Counted from the first letter of the stretch, positions 15,873-23,656 are shown. The stretch is 64,000 bases of DNA from Denitrobacterium detoxificans (GCF_015062615.1 NZ_SUUH01000008.1:1-64000), one strand, 5' to 3'. The notes: generated from the letters alone by a model not told the origin. Program-made: numbers and translations.

Positions 15873-18716
15873 TTATATGCTCCGCTTCTCCAGGCGTTCC
15901 GTGCAGTTGCCCACGGGGCAGTACTTGCAGGCCTCTTTGCTGATGGGGTGGGCGTTGATGATGCCCTGCGCCAATTCTTCCATGCGCTGTGCAACGAGCT
16001 GCTCGCTTCGGTCGATGAGCTCGTCGAACGTGGAAAGGTCGCACCAGGGAACCTTCGCGCTGTCGGCGTCGGCGCCTTTGCTGAAGGGCAGTTCTTCGAG
16101 CCCGATGATACGCGCGTCGTAGGCGCCCTGGATTTCGCAGGTGAGCGGGTTGAGGTACAGCGTTCCCACTACCTGCAGGCCTAGCAGTTCGCGTACGACT
16201 TTTGCGTACATGAGGGCTTGCATCTTGCGGGGGAGCACAAAGGTGGTTTCCGCTGGGTCGTCCTTCGACGGATTGTTGTGCAGGCGATATGCCGGGGAAA
16301 GCGACGACTTGTAGTCTATGATGACGGCGCGCCCTTGCTCGTCGACGTCGATGCGATCGACGCTGCCGCAGATGCCGCATCCCGCATAGATAAACGGTTC
16401 GGCATCGCCATAACGCCATTCGTATTTTCGGGGCGTGAACGAGGGGAGCAGCCTCGTTTCGAATTCCAGGTATTCCAGAAGCATGGGCAGGATGGAGTCG
16501 CGCGCGCGTCGTTCCGATTCCGTGACAGGTACGTAGCGTCCCTTACCGGGGGCCTTTTCGAACTGGTGCTGCGCCGTTTCTTCGAAGACCACTTGCATGA
16601 GCTTGCGTGCGTCTTCGAGCGTGTCCACCGTGACCTTGGGCGCGATGGTTTGCTGGAAGCGGTCGTAGAAATGTTCCAGTGTGCTATGGATGAAGTTGCC
16701 GCGTTCGACTTTGCTGAAGGCTTCCTCCAACGTATTGAGCCTTAAGCGGCGCTTGGCGAACCACTGGTAGGGGCATTCCAGGTAGCTTTCAATCTGCGAG
16801 GGCGAAAGGGCGAGCAGCTTGGCGGCTTCCTGGCTGCGGTTTTGCCCGAGCGTGATGAACGGATGCGCGCTGGCGTCGATTTCGCCGATTACGGGCGCGT
16901 CGGCTTCCCGCAGGGTGGCGATGGCACCGTTCGTGGCATTTGCCACGAGGGCTTCCTCGCCGCGAATTGTGGCATAGGGGACGAGCGATTGCGGAATGCG
17001 CAGCTTCTTGTTCGTGCCCGCGTCGCTTGCCAGGTCTTCTCGGTAGCAATCGACGAGCTCTTCGAAGACGCTTGCGGGTTGCAGCTCTTCGGTTTGGCCG
17101 TCATGCAGCGCGCGTTCGAGTACGAGTGTTTCCCGTGCAGCCGCGCAGGCGAGCGCAAACGTGCGGCGCATGGTGGCAAGCGGCGTGGCGGGACGTGCGC
17201 AGCCCCATGTTCCCAGAAGCGTGGACAGGGCGTCTTCGGGGTCCTTGATGGGGTATACGTTGACGCAGAGATTGCAGATGAGAACGGTGTCCGCAGAGGC
17301 CGCGGGCAGTTGCGCGCAGTCGTCGAGCGACATGAAGCGCACGGTGGCTTCCCCTTCTTCGCTTGTGGAGCGCGACATGGGAATGGAGGCGCCTTCCAGT
17401 GCGCGAATGGCTTCTTGCCACGAAAGGCCCCAACTGCTGGCTTCGTGACATGCTTCGCGCGCACGTTCGAGCGCGGGAAGGGAACTGGTTGCGGGGCCAA
17501 CCCCGCATGCGCTGATGCGCGCTGCGTATGCGGCAAGCACGTCGAATGCGTCGTCGATGCGCCCCTCTTCGAGTAGGCCTATGACGCCTTGGAGCGATTC
17601 GCTGGCATTGTTGGCTAGACTGCTGAGCACCTCGGCGGGCTGTATGAGGCGGTTGTTCCTGCGGCTTTGGTCGGAGCGGAATGCCGAGACGATGTTGACA
17701 CCCGCGAAGATGTTGAGCGCGTCATCGGCAGCTAGAAGCAGGTCGGTCTCGCTTGCGTCAATGAGGCCGGCCAGATTCAGCAGGTGGCGCCCCATGGGCG
17801 TTCTGCCGAAGGGTGTGCGATCGGCGAAAGAGCAGGTAATGCCAGATTCTACCAGTGCGGGGGCGAGTGTATCGAACGCTCGTGTGGGGGATTCGCACGC
17901 CACGATCACCGTGCCCTCGCCTGCGTACTGGTCGATGACCGAGCCGATGAGCGGTAGCTCTGCGGTGGGCCCCATGGGGAAGGCCATGCGTACGTGCCCC
18001 CGCGCCGTAATTTCGGCATCGTCTTTCTGCCTGCGATAGAGCAGTGCGAGCAGGTTGCGCAGCTCGCTTGCCCGGTCTTCGTTGCCGGGCTGCGCTGCGG
18101 TGTGAAAGTGGGCTATGGCGCCGGTTGCCTTGAGCAGCTGGCATTGCGCATGCGTGAGGTCCTCTTCGGCAACGTCCACCACGATGGGCTGATAGTTCCC
18201 AAGGTTGCCTCGCTGGACGAGTAACGCGCATGCGTCGCTCGCTTCGATGAGATTGCGTTCACGCAGAAGGGCCCGATAGGCTAGTACCGTCTGGGCGACA
18301 TGCAGTTCTTCGACGGAAAGCGCGCAGCCCTCTGTGGTGACGTATGGCATAGCTTCCGCCGCGCAGCGCTCGAGCAGTTTGAGCGTGCCTTCCGTGGGAG
18401 GGTTGTTCCACTCGTGGTCGTGCGCGGCTTGCTTCATGGCGAACGTGCGCGTAAGCGAACTGACGATGGTGGAGCCGTCGCCATGGAGCATCCAGAGCTC
18501 TTCGACCCATGCGGGTAGCGTGGAAACGGCGACACCGAACCCGCAGCCCTCGCGCGCGAGCGTGCGTTGCCAGGTGAGCTGCTGCGCGTAGCTTTCGCAA
18601 AGAAGTATGGGGCGCAGCCCTTGCTCTTTCGCGCTGCGGATGGACTGAATGATCGCGGCGCGATGCTCTGCCGGCGTATCGTTCAGATGGGTGGGTATGG
18701 TATGCATGGAATTCAT
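15873..18716 (-). CDS. addB: AddB subunit with Fe-S-type nuclease domain, 947 aa
   Basis: Partner of AddA. The C-terminal PD-(D/E)XK nuclease has CGICGSVDRIDVDEQGR and VIIDYKSS. A cysteine before it (ESYLECPYQWF) and three at the very end (CKYCPVGNC) match the four-Cys iron-sulphur staple of AddB. No Walker A GXXGXGK motif is seen in the N-terminal third, as in RexB-like or degenerate members. Its promoter-like TACAAT (18724-18729) ends 6 bases before the ATG, so the message may have little or no leader. A second ATG lies three codons in. Confidence 0.9.
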   Translation of the reverse strand: MNSMHTIPTHLNDTPAEHRAAIIQSIRSAKEQGLRPILLCESYAQQLTWQRTLAREGCGFGVAVSTLPAWVEELWMLHGDGSTIVSSLTRTFAMKQAAHDHEWNNPPTEGTLKLLERCAAEAMPYVTTEGCALSVEELHVAQTVLAYRALLRERNLIEASDACALLVQRGNLGNYQPIVVDVAEEDLTHAQCQLLKATGAIAHFHTAAQPGNEDRASELRNLLALLYRRQKDDAEITARGHVRMAFPMGPTAELPLIGSVIDQYAGEGTVIVACESPTRAFDTLAPALVESGITCSFADRTPFGRTPMGRHLLNLAGLIDASETDLLLAADDALNIFAGVNIVSAFRSDQSRRNNRLIQPAEVLSSLANNASESLQGVIGLLEEGRIDDAFDVLAAYAARISACGVGPATSSLPALERAREACHEASSWGLSWQEAIRALEGASIPMSRSTSEEGEATVRFMSLDDCAQLPAASADTVLICNLCVNVYPIKDPEDALSTLLGTWGCARPATPLATMRRTFALACAAARETLVLERALHDGQTEELQPASVFEELVDCYREDLASDAGTNKKLRIPQSLVPYATIRGEEALVANATNGAIATLREADAPVIGEIDASAHPFITLGQNRSQEAAKLLALSPSQIESYLECPYQWFAKRRLRLNTLEEAFSKVERGNFIHSTLEHFYDRFQQTIAPKVTVDTLEDARKLMQVVFEETAQHQFEKAPGKGRYVPVTESERRARDSILPMLLEYLEFETRLLPSFTPRKYEWRYGDAEPFIYAGCGICGSVDRIDVDEQGRAVIIDYKSSLSPAYRLHNNPSKDDPAETTFVLPRKMQALMYAKVVRELLGLQVVGTLYLNPLTCEIQGAYDARIIGLEELPFSKGADADSAKVPWCDLSTFDELIDRSEQLVAQRMEELAQGIINAHPISKEACKYCPVGNCTERLEKRSI

Positions 18717-19295
18717 TCTGTCATTGTACCCCGTGCGCTCGTTCTGACTGTCCCATTTTCGTCCGAGTTACGCTCACTGCTGCGGCTTTTTCGGCTTTGG
18801 CCGAATTGGGAGCCGCAATGGACCAAATGTGTATCCCCTATGGAGGATAGTGCATAATATATGAGGGGTGATGAGTGGTTGAGCAGGCATTTCACCCTCT
18901 TCGTGCTATGAGGAAGCATGGGAAATACTCCTCTAGGGGTGCTGTGCAGTGCCAATTTTTTTGGCATTATACAGTCATCGGGTTCGACGGTCTCCCTCAA
19001 TCTTTTCCCGTCAGCCCGACGGATTGGTTCAATCCGAAAGGCGTCGCAGAGACCACCTCCTCCCTCTCTCCCTCGGTCTCCGACGTCCCTCCTCCTCTTG
19101 CCCCTGTCCCTTCTCTCTCGGGACGGGGGCCTTCTCTTTTCTGGGTCGTCCGCTGAGAGCGCATCTGGCGGCACGCTAGACGCTCCGTGCTTCAGTCGTT
19201 GGCGGAAGCCAACTCCTTCGCCTGTCGCGCCTATCGCGCTCGCCAGCTGTACTCTCAGCTGCTTTGGTGGACCTGTGGGTGAGGTCTGCCGCATG
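18717..19295. other. Long gap upstream of addB
   Basis: No protein gene is supported. A frame at 18918-19505 runs through a terminator and a hairpin array, so it is not credible. Visible elements are a TG-CATAAT sequence at 18851-18858 (weak promoter), a small TGCCAA/TTGGCA hairpin at 18950-18966, and a strong terminator at 19100-19140. Together these would fit a non-coding transcript of up to about 280 bases, but I recognise no RNA family. Confidence 0.4.
19100..19140 (+). terminator. Orphan plus-strand terminator
   Basis: An 11-bp stem with one G-U pair (19100-19110 with 19120-19130, 9-base loop) is followed by CTTCTCTTTT. No protein-coding gene upstream on this strand would use it. Confidence 0.65.
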
Positions 19296-19565
19296 CCCGC
19301 TCGCTTTCGGCGGAGCCGAAAGCTTGGCCTCGCGGGTTGGGTTTGTGCCGTCCCGCTCGCTTTCGGCGGGGGCCGAAAGCTCGGCATCTCGGGTTGGAGC
19401 GTGCCGTCCCGCTCGTTTTCGGCTTTGCCGAAAACTCGCCGCCTCGGGTTGAGATGTTGGGTCCCGCTCGCTTTCGCTTTGCGAAAGCTCGAGGGCTCGG
19501 GTTGAGGATTGCGTCCCGCTCGTTTTCGGCTTTGCCGAAAGCTCGCTCTCCTGGGTTGGGTGGTT
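19296..19565. repeat. Tandem array of five hairpin units, 52-56 bp each
   Basis: Units begin CCCGCTCG at 19296, 19352, 19408, 19463 and 19515. Each holds a hairpin of the type GCTTTCGGC with GCCGAAAGC and then a CTCGGGTTG-like box. Unit 3 has GTTTTCGGC with GCCGAAAAC, a paired change that keeps the stem; unit 4 shortens both arms together. The array starts about 12 bases past the stop of the minus-strand oxidoreductase gene. Confidence 0.85.
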
Positions 19566-19577
19566 GTTTGATTGCTG

Positions 19578-20555
19578 CTAGTCGTGCACGATGACGATTT
19601 TGCCGCCGGTGCTAGTGTCTTGTTGGGCTAGGGCGGCGGGGAGGTCGGTGAAGGGGAATGTTGTGTTGTAGAGGGGGCGCAGGTTGTGGTCGCCCATGAA
19701 GGCGAACAGCGCGTCGAAGAGTTCTTGGGTGGGGTAGTTGCTGAAGTAGCCCGTTAGGTAGACGCCGTTGGGGATGTCCTTGATGGGGTCGAAATCGCTC
19801 AGCGCGTATACGCCGCCGAGTATGCCTGTCGAGCATACGATGCCTCCATGTTCCACGGTGCGTAGCGTATCGCGCAGGTCGCGTGGCCCCACCAGGTCGA
19901 GTATCTTATTTGCGCCCGTTGCCTTGCCGGCTAGATGGCCTTTGTCGAGTATGGCTTCGTTAGCTCCTGCTTGGCGTAGCAGTTCCAACTTCGAAGTGCG
20001 GTGCGTCGTGGCCATTACCCTTACGCGCAGGGCCTTGGCTAGCTGGACTGCGGCGTACCCCAGCCCACATGTCGCGCCGCGTACGAGGAGCGTGTCGCCC
20101 AGTTCCAGCTGCAGGCACTCGAATAGCGATCCCCAAGCGGTTAGGTACGTTTCGGGGAATGCTCCGAGTTCCGCCCACGACCAGTCGATGCAGTCTGGTA
20201 CACGCATGATGTTCTTGCGGGGGATCAGGGCGTACTCGGCGTACGATCCGTCGAATTCGCGACCCATGCCGCCCATGCATGCCACCACGCGCTGACCTGC
20301 TTCAAGGTCGGTGTCGCCGGGGTTTTCCACCACGCCAGCACATTCGATACCGGGAACGACCGAAGGCGCAATCCATGGTTCGCCCATTTCCTCCAGGCGG
20401 ACAAGTCGTTCAGCGTTGTTCAGGCCGAATGCCCTTATTTGCACGAGCGCCCATCCGGGTTTGACCTCGGGTACGGGTATCTCCGTTAGGCGTGCTTCGC
20501 TGCCAGGCGTCACGCGGTCGATTTTGAGCGCGCTCATGGTCTTGGGGATGTGCAT
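19578..20555 (-). CDS. Zinc-independent quinone-oxidoreductase-like MDR enzyme, 325 aa
   Basis: Medium-chain dehydrogenase/reductase, most like NADPH quinone reductases. The N-terminal GroES-like domain includes VKPGWALVQIRAFGLNNAE, and the nucleotide fold has RGATCGLGYAAVQLAKAL, matching the quinone reductase form of the binding loop. The structural and catalytic zinc cysteines of true alcohol dehydrogenases are not seen. I chose ATG 20555 because AAGGAG lies just upstream; a longer frame to 20714 would overlap the radical SAM gene. It is the last of three minus-strand genes under an HxlR-controlled divergent region. That fits a role against electrophiles or quinones; a role in finishing the peptide is an alternative. 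Confidence 0.83.
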   Translation of the reverse strand: MHIPKTMSALKIDRVTPGSEARLTEIPVPEVKPGWALVQIRAFGLNNAERLVRLEEMGEPWIAPSVVPGIECAGVVENPGDTDLEAGQRVVACMGGMGREFDGSYAEYALIPRKNIMRVPDCIDWSWAELGAFPETYLTAWGSLFECLQLELGDTLLVRGATCGLGYAAVQLAKALRVRVMATTHRTSKLELLRQAGANEAILDKGHLAGKATGANKILDLVGPRDLRDTLRTVEHGGIVCSTGILGGVYALSDFDPIKDIPNGVYLTGYFSNYPTQELFDALFAFMGDHNLRPLYNTTFPFTDLPAALAQQDTSTGGKIVIVHD

Positions 20556-20605
20556 TGCAGGCTCCTTGCTCGTGCGGGTCATGCAATTACGGTCGTTACG
20601 CTGGG

Positions 20606-21670
20606 TTATGCAACGTGGGTCGATGGAGTATCTTCCACGTCCTTCCAGCATTGTGGGTCCGGCGCGTACATGTTGCCCGTGTATCCGGCGGCTACGGCGG
20701 GGCAGCCCCTGCACCAGCCGAGCAGTTCACACCGCGCACATTTCTCGAAGCGGCCGAAATCGCGAAGCGCTTCCATCTTCTCGCCTAGGAAAATATCGCG
20801 CGGATGCTCTTCCAGGACGTTCCCGACCAGGCTTTCCATGCGACGGCACCCATATACGTCGCCCGTGGGCGTTATCGTCATGTGGCCCGTTGCGCAGTGG
20901 CAACCGTCGTAGATCATGTCCGGCTCGGCGTTTTCGGGAATGCGGAAGCGTCCCTGCTCCCATTCCAGCAACGTCCATAGGTGGTCCTTGCGTTGGAACG
21001 TGGTGGCGCATCCGTTTGCCTCATGGGCGTCGATGCGTTCTTGGCATCGCAGTAAGAAGTCGCGGTACGCAAGTGGCTCGATGTGGAACTCGTCGCGGCG
21101 CTGGCCCGATGTGGGGCAGTAACGTCCGAATGCATATACGCTTACGTTACGCTCGGCCATGAGGTCGATGAGGCCGGGAATCTCGTTCATGTTCGCCGAC
21201 GATACGGTGGTCATGACGGCGGTCCAAATGCCCGCCTCGTTCAGCAAATCGATGGCGTCGAGCGTGCACGCGAACGAGCCCGGCATGCGGAAGTCGTCGT
21301 GTGTGCGTTCCAGGCCATCGAGCGAGAGTTGGTACTTACGGCACCCGAGGGCCTTCAGGCGAGCGCAGACGCTGGGCGTTAGGTGGAAGGGGTTTCCCAT
21401 GATTGCCCATCGCACGCTTGCATTATGCAGCAGTTCTGCGATGCGCCAAAAGTCGGGATGCAGCAGCGGATCGCCGCCCGTTAGGTAGAAGTACGGCTCG
21501 CGATTGAATGCTTCGCACATTTCAACGCACTGCTCGAATACGCTTGCCACTTCGCTGTAGGGCATGCTCTCAAGGTGGGTGCATGCGCCTTCGGCGAAAA
21601 TGTAGCAGTGCTTGCAGCGCTGGTCGCACTCGTCGGTTATGTGCCACTGTATGGCGAAGCTTGGTTTCAT
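20606..21670 (-). CDS. Radical SAM/SPASM peptide-modifying enzyme, 354 aa
   Basis: Radical S-adenosylmethionine enzyme. The cluster-binding motif C-X3-C-X2-C is at residues 15, 19 and 22 (ECDQRCKHCYIF), followed by a SAM-binding GGDPLLHP. The C-terminal SPASM region, which binds auxiliary Fe-S clusters in peptide maturases, shows DGCHCATG, GDVYGCRRM, CARCELLGWCRGCPA and a last Cys in DPQCWKD. No separate N-terminal peptide-recognition domain precedes the radical SAM core. It starts 63 bases after the stop of the Cys-repeat peptide gene, so the peptide is the obvious substrate. Expected chemistry is Cys thioether formation. Confidence 0.9.
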   Translation of the reverse strand: MKPSFAIQWHITDECDQRCKHCYIFAEGACTHLESMPYSEVASVFEQCVEMCEAFNREPYFYLTGGDPLLHPDFWRIAELLHNASVRWAIMGNPFHLTPSVCARLKALGCRKYQLSLDGLERTHDDFRMPGSFACTLDAIDLLNEAGIWTAVMTTVSSANMNEIPGLIDLMAERNVSVYAFGRYCPTSGQRRDEFHIEPLAYRDFLLRCQERIDAHEANGCATTFQRKDHLWTLLEWEQGRFRIPENAEPDMIYDGCHCATGHMTITPTGDVYGCRRMESLVGNVLEEHPRDIFLGEKMEALRDFGRFEKCARCELLGWCRGCPAVAAGYTGNMYAPDPQCWKDVEDTPSTHVA

Positions 21671-21689
21671 CGTTCCTCCTGAGGAAAAC

Positions 21690-21722
21690 GGCGCGCCGTC
21701 GTGGCTTTGGCAGCGGCGCGCC
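21690..21722 (-). promoter_or_regulatory. Hairpin between precursor and maturase genes
   Basis: The palindrome GGCGCGCC occurs at 21690-21697 and again at 21715-21722, giving an 8-bp all-GC stem with a 17-base loop. There is no T run, so it is more likely an attenuator or a 3' end stabiliser, which would leave more precursor than enzyme message. Confidence 0.5.
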
Positions 21723-21733
21723 TACCTTCCTGT

Positions 21734-21925
21734 CTACTGGGGGTCTGCGCTGCCGCAGCCGCCAGACTTCGGGTCGGCCGAGCCGCAGCCTGCCCATGCC
21801 GGATCGGCGCTGCCGCATCCGCCGGACTTGGGGTCGGCGCTGCCGCATCCGCTCCACTTCGGGTCGGCGCTGCCGCAGCCGCCCGAGATGCCCCAGAGGG
21901 CTACGCGCTTCAGGTTCTTGCTCAT
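21734..21925 (-). CDS. Repetitive Cys peptide, candidate thioether RiPP precursor, 63 aa
   Basis: A 13-residue basic leader (MSKNLKRVALWGI) is followed by exactly five 10-residue repeats covering residues 14-63. Every repeat contains GCGSADP; the variable positions are SG/WS/WA before it and K/A/Q after it. Cys lies at 17, 27, 37, 47 and 57 and Asp four residues later at 21, 31, 41, 51 and 61, giving five C-X3-D motifs. In freyrasin-type ranthipeptides a SPASM radical SAM enzyme joins Cys sulphur to the Asp of C-X3-D. ATG 21925 has a perfect AGGAGG 6 bases upstream. The frame extends upstream without conservation. No transporter or protease gene is adjacent. Confidence 0.85.
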   Translation of the reverse strand: MSKNLKRVALWGISGGCGSADPKWSGCGSADPKSGGCGSADPAWAGCGSADPKSGGCGSADPQ

Positions 21926-21994
21926 GTCATGCCTCCTGATCGGTTGCCGCCCCTCCCTGTGAGGGGCTTGTCTTAACCGTAGTTGGCGCTCGTT

Positions 21995-22023
21995 TTGACC
22001 ACAAGAACGCACTAATCTATTAT
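21995..22023 (+). promoter_or_regulatory. Promoter of the HxlR regulator gene
   Basis: TTGACC at 21995-22000, 17 bases, TATTAT at 22018-22023. The operator palindrome begins at the very next base. Confidence 0.7.
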
Positions 22024-22044
22024 GTACTTACAAAAAGTAAGTAC
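22024..22044. promoter_or_regulatory. HxlR/YodB-type operator
   Basis: Perfect palindrome: GTACTTAC at 22024-22031 and GTAAGTAC at 22037-22044 around AAAAA. The TACT and AGTA half sites fit the known operators of HxlR-family redox repressors such as YodB. It covers the predicted transcription start of the HxlR gene and lies 99 bases from the divergent precursor start. Confidence 0.75.
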
Positions 22045-22063
22045 CCCTCCGAATGGAAGGCTA

Positions 22064-22402
22064 ATGATGCTCACCGTAGACGAGCTTCCCGACTGCCCCG
22101 TTGCCACCACGCTGCGCCTCATTGGCAACAAGTGGAAGATCCTCATCATCCAGCGACTGCTCGATCGCCCCTATCGCTTCAACGAGCTGTGTCGCTCCAT
22201 CGATGGTCTTTCCGAGAAAGTGCTTACCGACAATCTGAAGGCGCTCGAGCGCGATGGCATCATCACGCGCACGGTGTATCCAGAGGTTCCCGTTCGCGTC
22301 GAATACGCTCTTTCCCAGGTTGGCAACTCCATGCGTCCCATCATCGCCAGCATGCAGGAGTGGGGTCTTGGCTACCAGGAGACCGTGCGCAAGAGCTCGT
22401 AA
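22064..22402 (+). CDS. HxlR-family redox-type regulator, 112 aa
   Basis: Winged-helix DNA-binding protein. The conserved HxlR core is plain (PVATTLRLIGNKWKILIIQRLL, then RFNELCRSIDGLSEKVLTDNLKALERDGII). A cysteine lies just before the first helix (ELPDCPVA), the position of the sensing Cys in YodB and related thiol switches. ATG 22064 or 22067 is chosen because GGAAGG lies upstream; the ATG at 22022 would lie inside the operator. It probably represses itself and the divergent peptide, radical SAM and oxidoreductase genes and responds to electrophiles or diamide-like stress; the inducer is inferred from family. Confidence 0.88.
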   Translation: MMLTVDELPDCPVATTLRLIGNKWKILIIQRLLDRPYRFNELCRSIDGLSEKVLTDNLKALERDGIITRTVYPEVPVRVEYALSQVGNSMRPIIASMQEWGLGYQETVRKSS

Positions 22403-22512
22403 TTCCCGGGCTCCCCATTCGCTTTGGCATCGTGCAAGCTTGAGGAATGCCGTTGGCGGCTTGGCGGAGTATACTTACGCCAAGGTTAGGCGGAGGTTCG
22501 AAAGGGGTTGGC

Positions 22513-22935
22513 ATGAAGAAATTCATCCAGGAATTCAAGGAGTTCGCTTCTCAGGGCAATGTGATGGACATGGCCGTTGGCATCATCATCGGCGGAGCGT
22601 TCACCGCCATCGTCTCGTCGCTCGTGAGCGATGTCGTCATGCCGGTTATCTCGTTGATTACGGGTGGCATTGATTACTCGGCCATGAAGGTTACCCTGGG
22701 CACGGGTGCCAATGCGGCTTCCATCAACTACGGTTCTTTCATCAATGCCGTCATTACGTTCCTGCTCGTTGCGTTGGTTGTGTTCTTCCTGGTGAAGGGT
22801 GTGGCCAAGATGAAGGGAATTACGAGCAAGGAAGAGGAAGAGGCCCCGACTACGAAGACGTGCCCCTTCTGCAAGGAAGAGGTGGCCATCGAGGCTACGC
22901 GTTGCCCGCATTGCACGAGCGAGCTTTCCGAGTAG
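22513..22935 (+). CDS. mscL: Large-conductance mechanosensitive channel with zinc ribbon, 140 aa
   Basis: MscL opens on hypo-osmotic shock. The N-terminus and first helix are typical (FIQEFKEFASQGNVMDMAVGIIIGGAFTAIVSSLV), followed by the periplasmic loop and the second helix (FINAVITFLLVALVVFFLV). After about residue 110 a short acidic linker leads to CPFCKEEVAIEATRCPHC, a two-knuckle zinc ribbon in place of the usual helical bundle end. ATG 22513 follows AAAGGGG. It stands alone between HxlR and a strong terminator. Confidence 0.95.
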   Translation: MKKFIQEFKEFASQGNVMDMAVGIIIGGAFTAIVSSLVSDVVMPVISLITGGIDYSAMKVTLGTGANAASINYGSFINAVITFLLVALVVFFLVKGVAKMKGITSKEEEEAPTTKTCPFCKEEVAIEATRCPHCTSELSE

Positions 22936-22956
22936 CGTCAAACGCATAGAACAGCG

Positions 22957-22995
22957 CGCCCCACCTTGCCAATGGCAGGGTGGGGCGTTTTGCAT
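22957..22995 (+). terminator. Terminator of mscL
   Basis: A 14-bp stem with one imperfect pair (22957-22970 with 22974-22987, 3-base loop) is followed by TTTTGC. Confidence 0.85.
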
Positions 22996-23009
22996 CTTGG
23001 CGCTTGTTG

Positions 23010-23642
23010 CTAGAAGCTGGCGTCGAAGGGTTCGGTCACGCTGAAGCATTCTTGCCCGCGGCAGAGCTCGCGGAGCTTCTGCAGCAGCGGCTCCTGCGTG
23101 CCGTTGAGCATGCGCAAGCGCACGGTGACTTCGCTTGTGTAGCTGGTGTCGACCGTCTTTGCTCCCGCCGCTGCCGCGATGTGCGCAAGCTGGTCGTGCA
23201 GCGTGTAGGGAATGGTGACTTCGATGTCGACGCAGCTGGAAATGACGGCGATGGTGGCGGCCTGAACGGCTTCCTGCGTAGCCTGCGTGTAGGCGCGCAC
23301 GAGCCCACCCGCTCCCAGCAGCGTGCCGCCAAAGTAGCGCGTGACCACGCACACCACGTTCGTGAGCTCGGCGCCTTGCAGCACTTGCAGCGTGGGCATG
23401 CCCGCGGTCTTCTGCGGTTCTCCATCGTCGGAATAGCGTACACGGGGCATGCCGCCATCTTCGGCGCGAATGATGTACGCGTATACGTTGTGTCGCGCCA
23501 TGCGATTGGCGGCCTTGATTTCCTCTAGGAACGCGAGCGCTTCCTCTTCGGAGTCGACATGGGCGAGCTGGCCGATGAAGCGACTTTTCTTCGCTTCGAT
23601 TTCGGCCGTGGCACGCCCCTCTATGGTCTTGTAGCCTTCCAC
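23010..23642 (-). CDS. yigZ: YigZ/IMPACT family protein, 210 aa
   Basis: Conserved UPF0029 (IMPACT) protein. The characteristic core is KKSRFIGQLAHV, RHNVYAYI, YSDDGEPQKTAGMPTLQVL and VTRYFGGTLLGAGGLVRAY, followed by the smaller C-terminal alpha-beta domain. Eukaryotic IMPACT regulates translation; the bacterial role is unsettled. The gene starts 14 bases downstream of the iron alcohol dehydrogenase stop on the same strand, so the two are probably co-transcribed. Confidence 0.93.
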   Translation of the reverse strand: MEGYKTIEGRATAEIEAKKSRFIGQLAHVDSEEEALAFLEEIKAANRMARHNVYAYIIRAEDGGMPRVRYSDDGEPQKTAGMPTLQVLQGAELTNVVCVVTRYFGGTLLGAGGLVRAYTQATQEAVQAATIAVISSCVDIEVTIPYTLHDQLAHIAAAAGAKTVDTSYTSEVTVRLRMLNGTQEPLLQKLRELCRGQECFSVTEPFDASF

Positions 23643-23656
23643 GTTTGGTGCGGCAC

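Noticed and set aside
19010..19050. tRNA-like GGTTCAATCC at 19026-19035
   Set aside because: It is part of a simple GGATT/AATCC hairpin; no acceptor, D or anticodon arms can be drawn around it.
18918..19505. A 195-codon frame upstream of addB
   Set aside because: It runs through a strong terminator and the tandem hairpin array.
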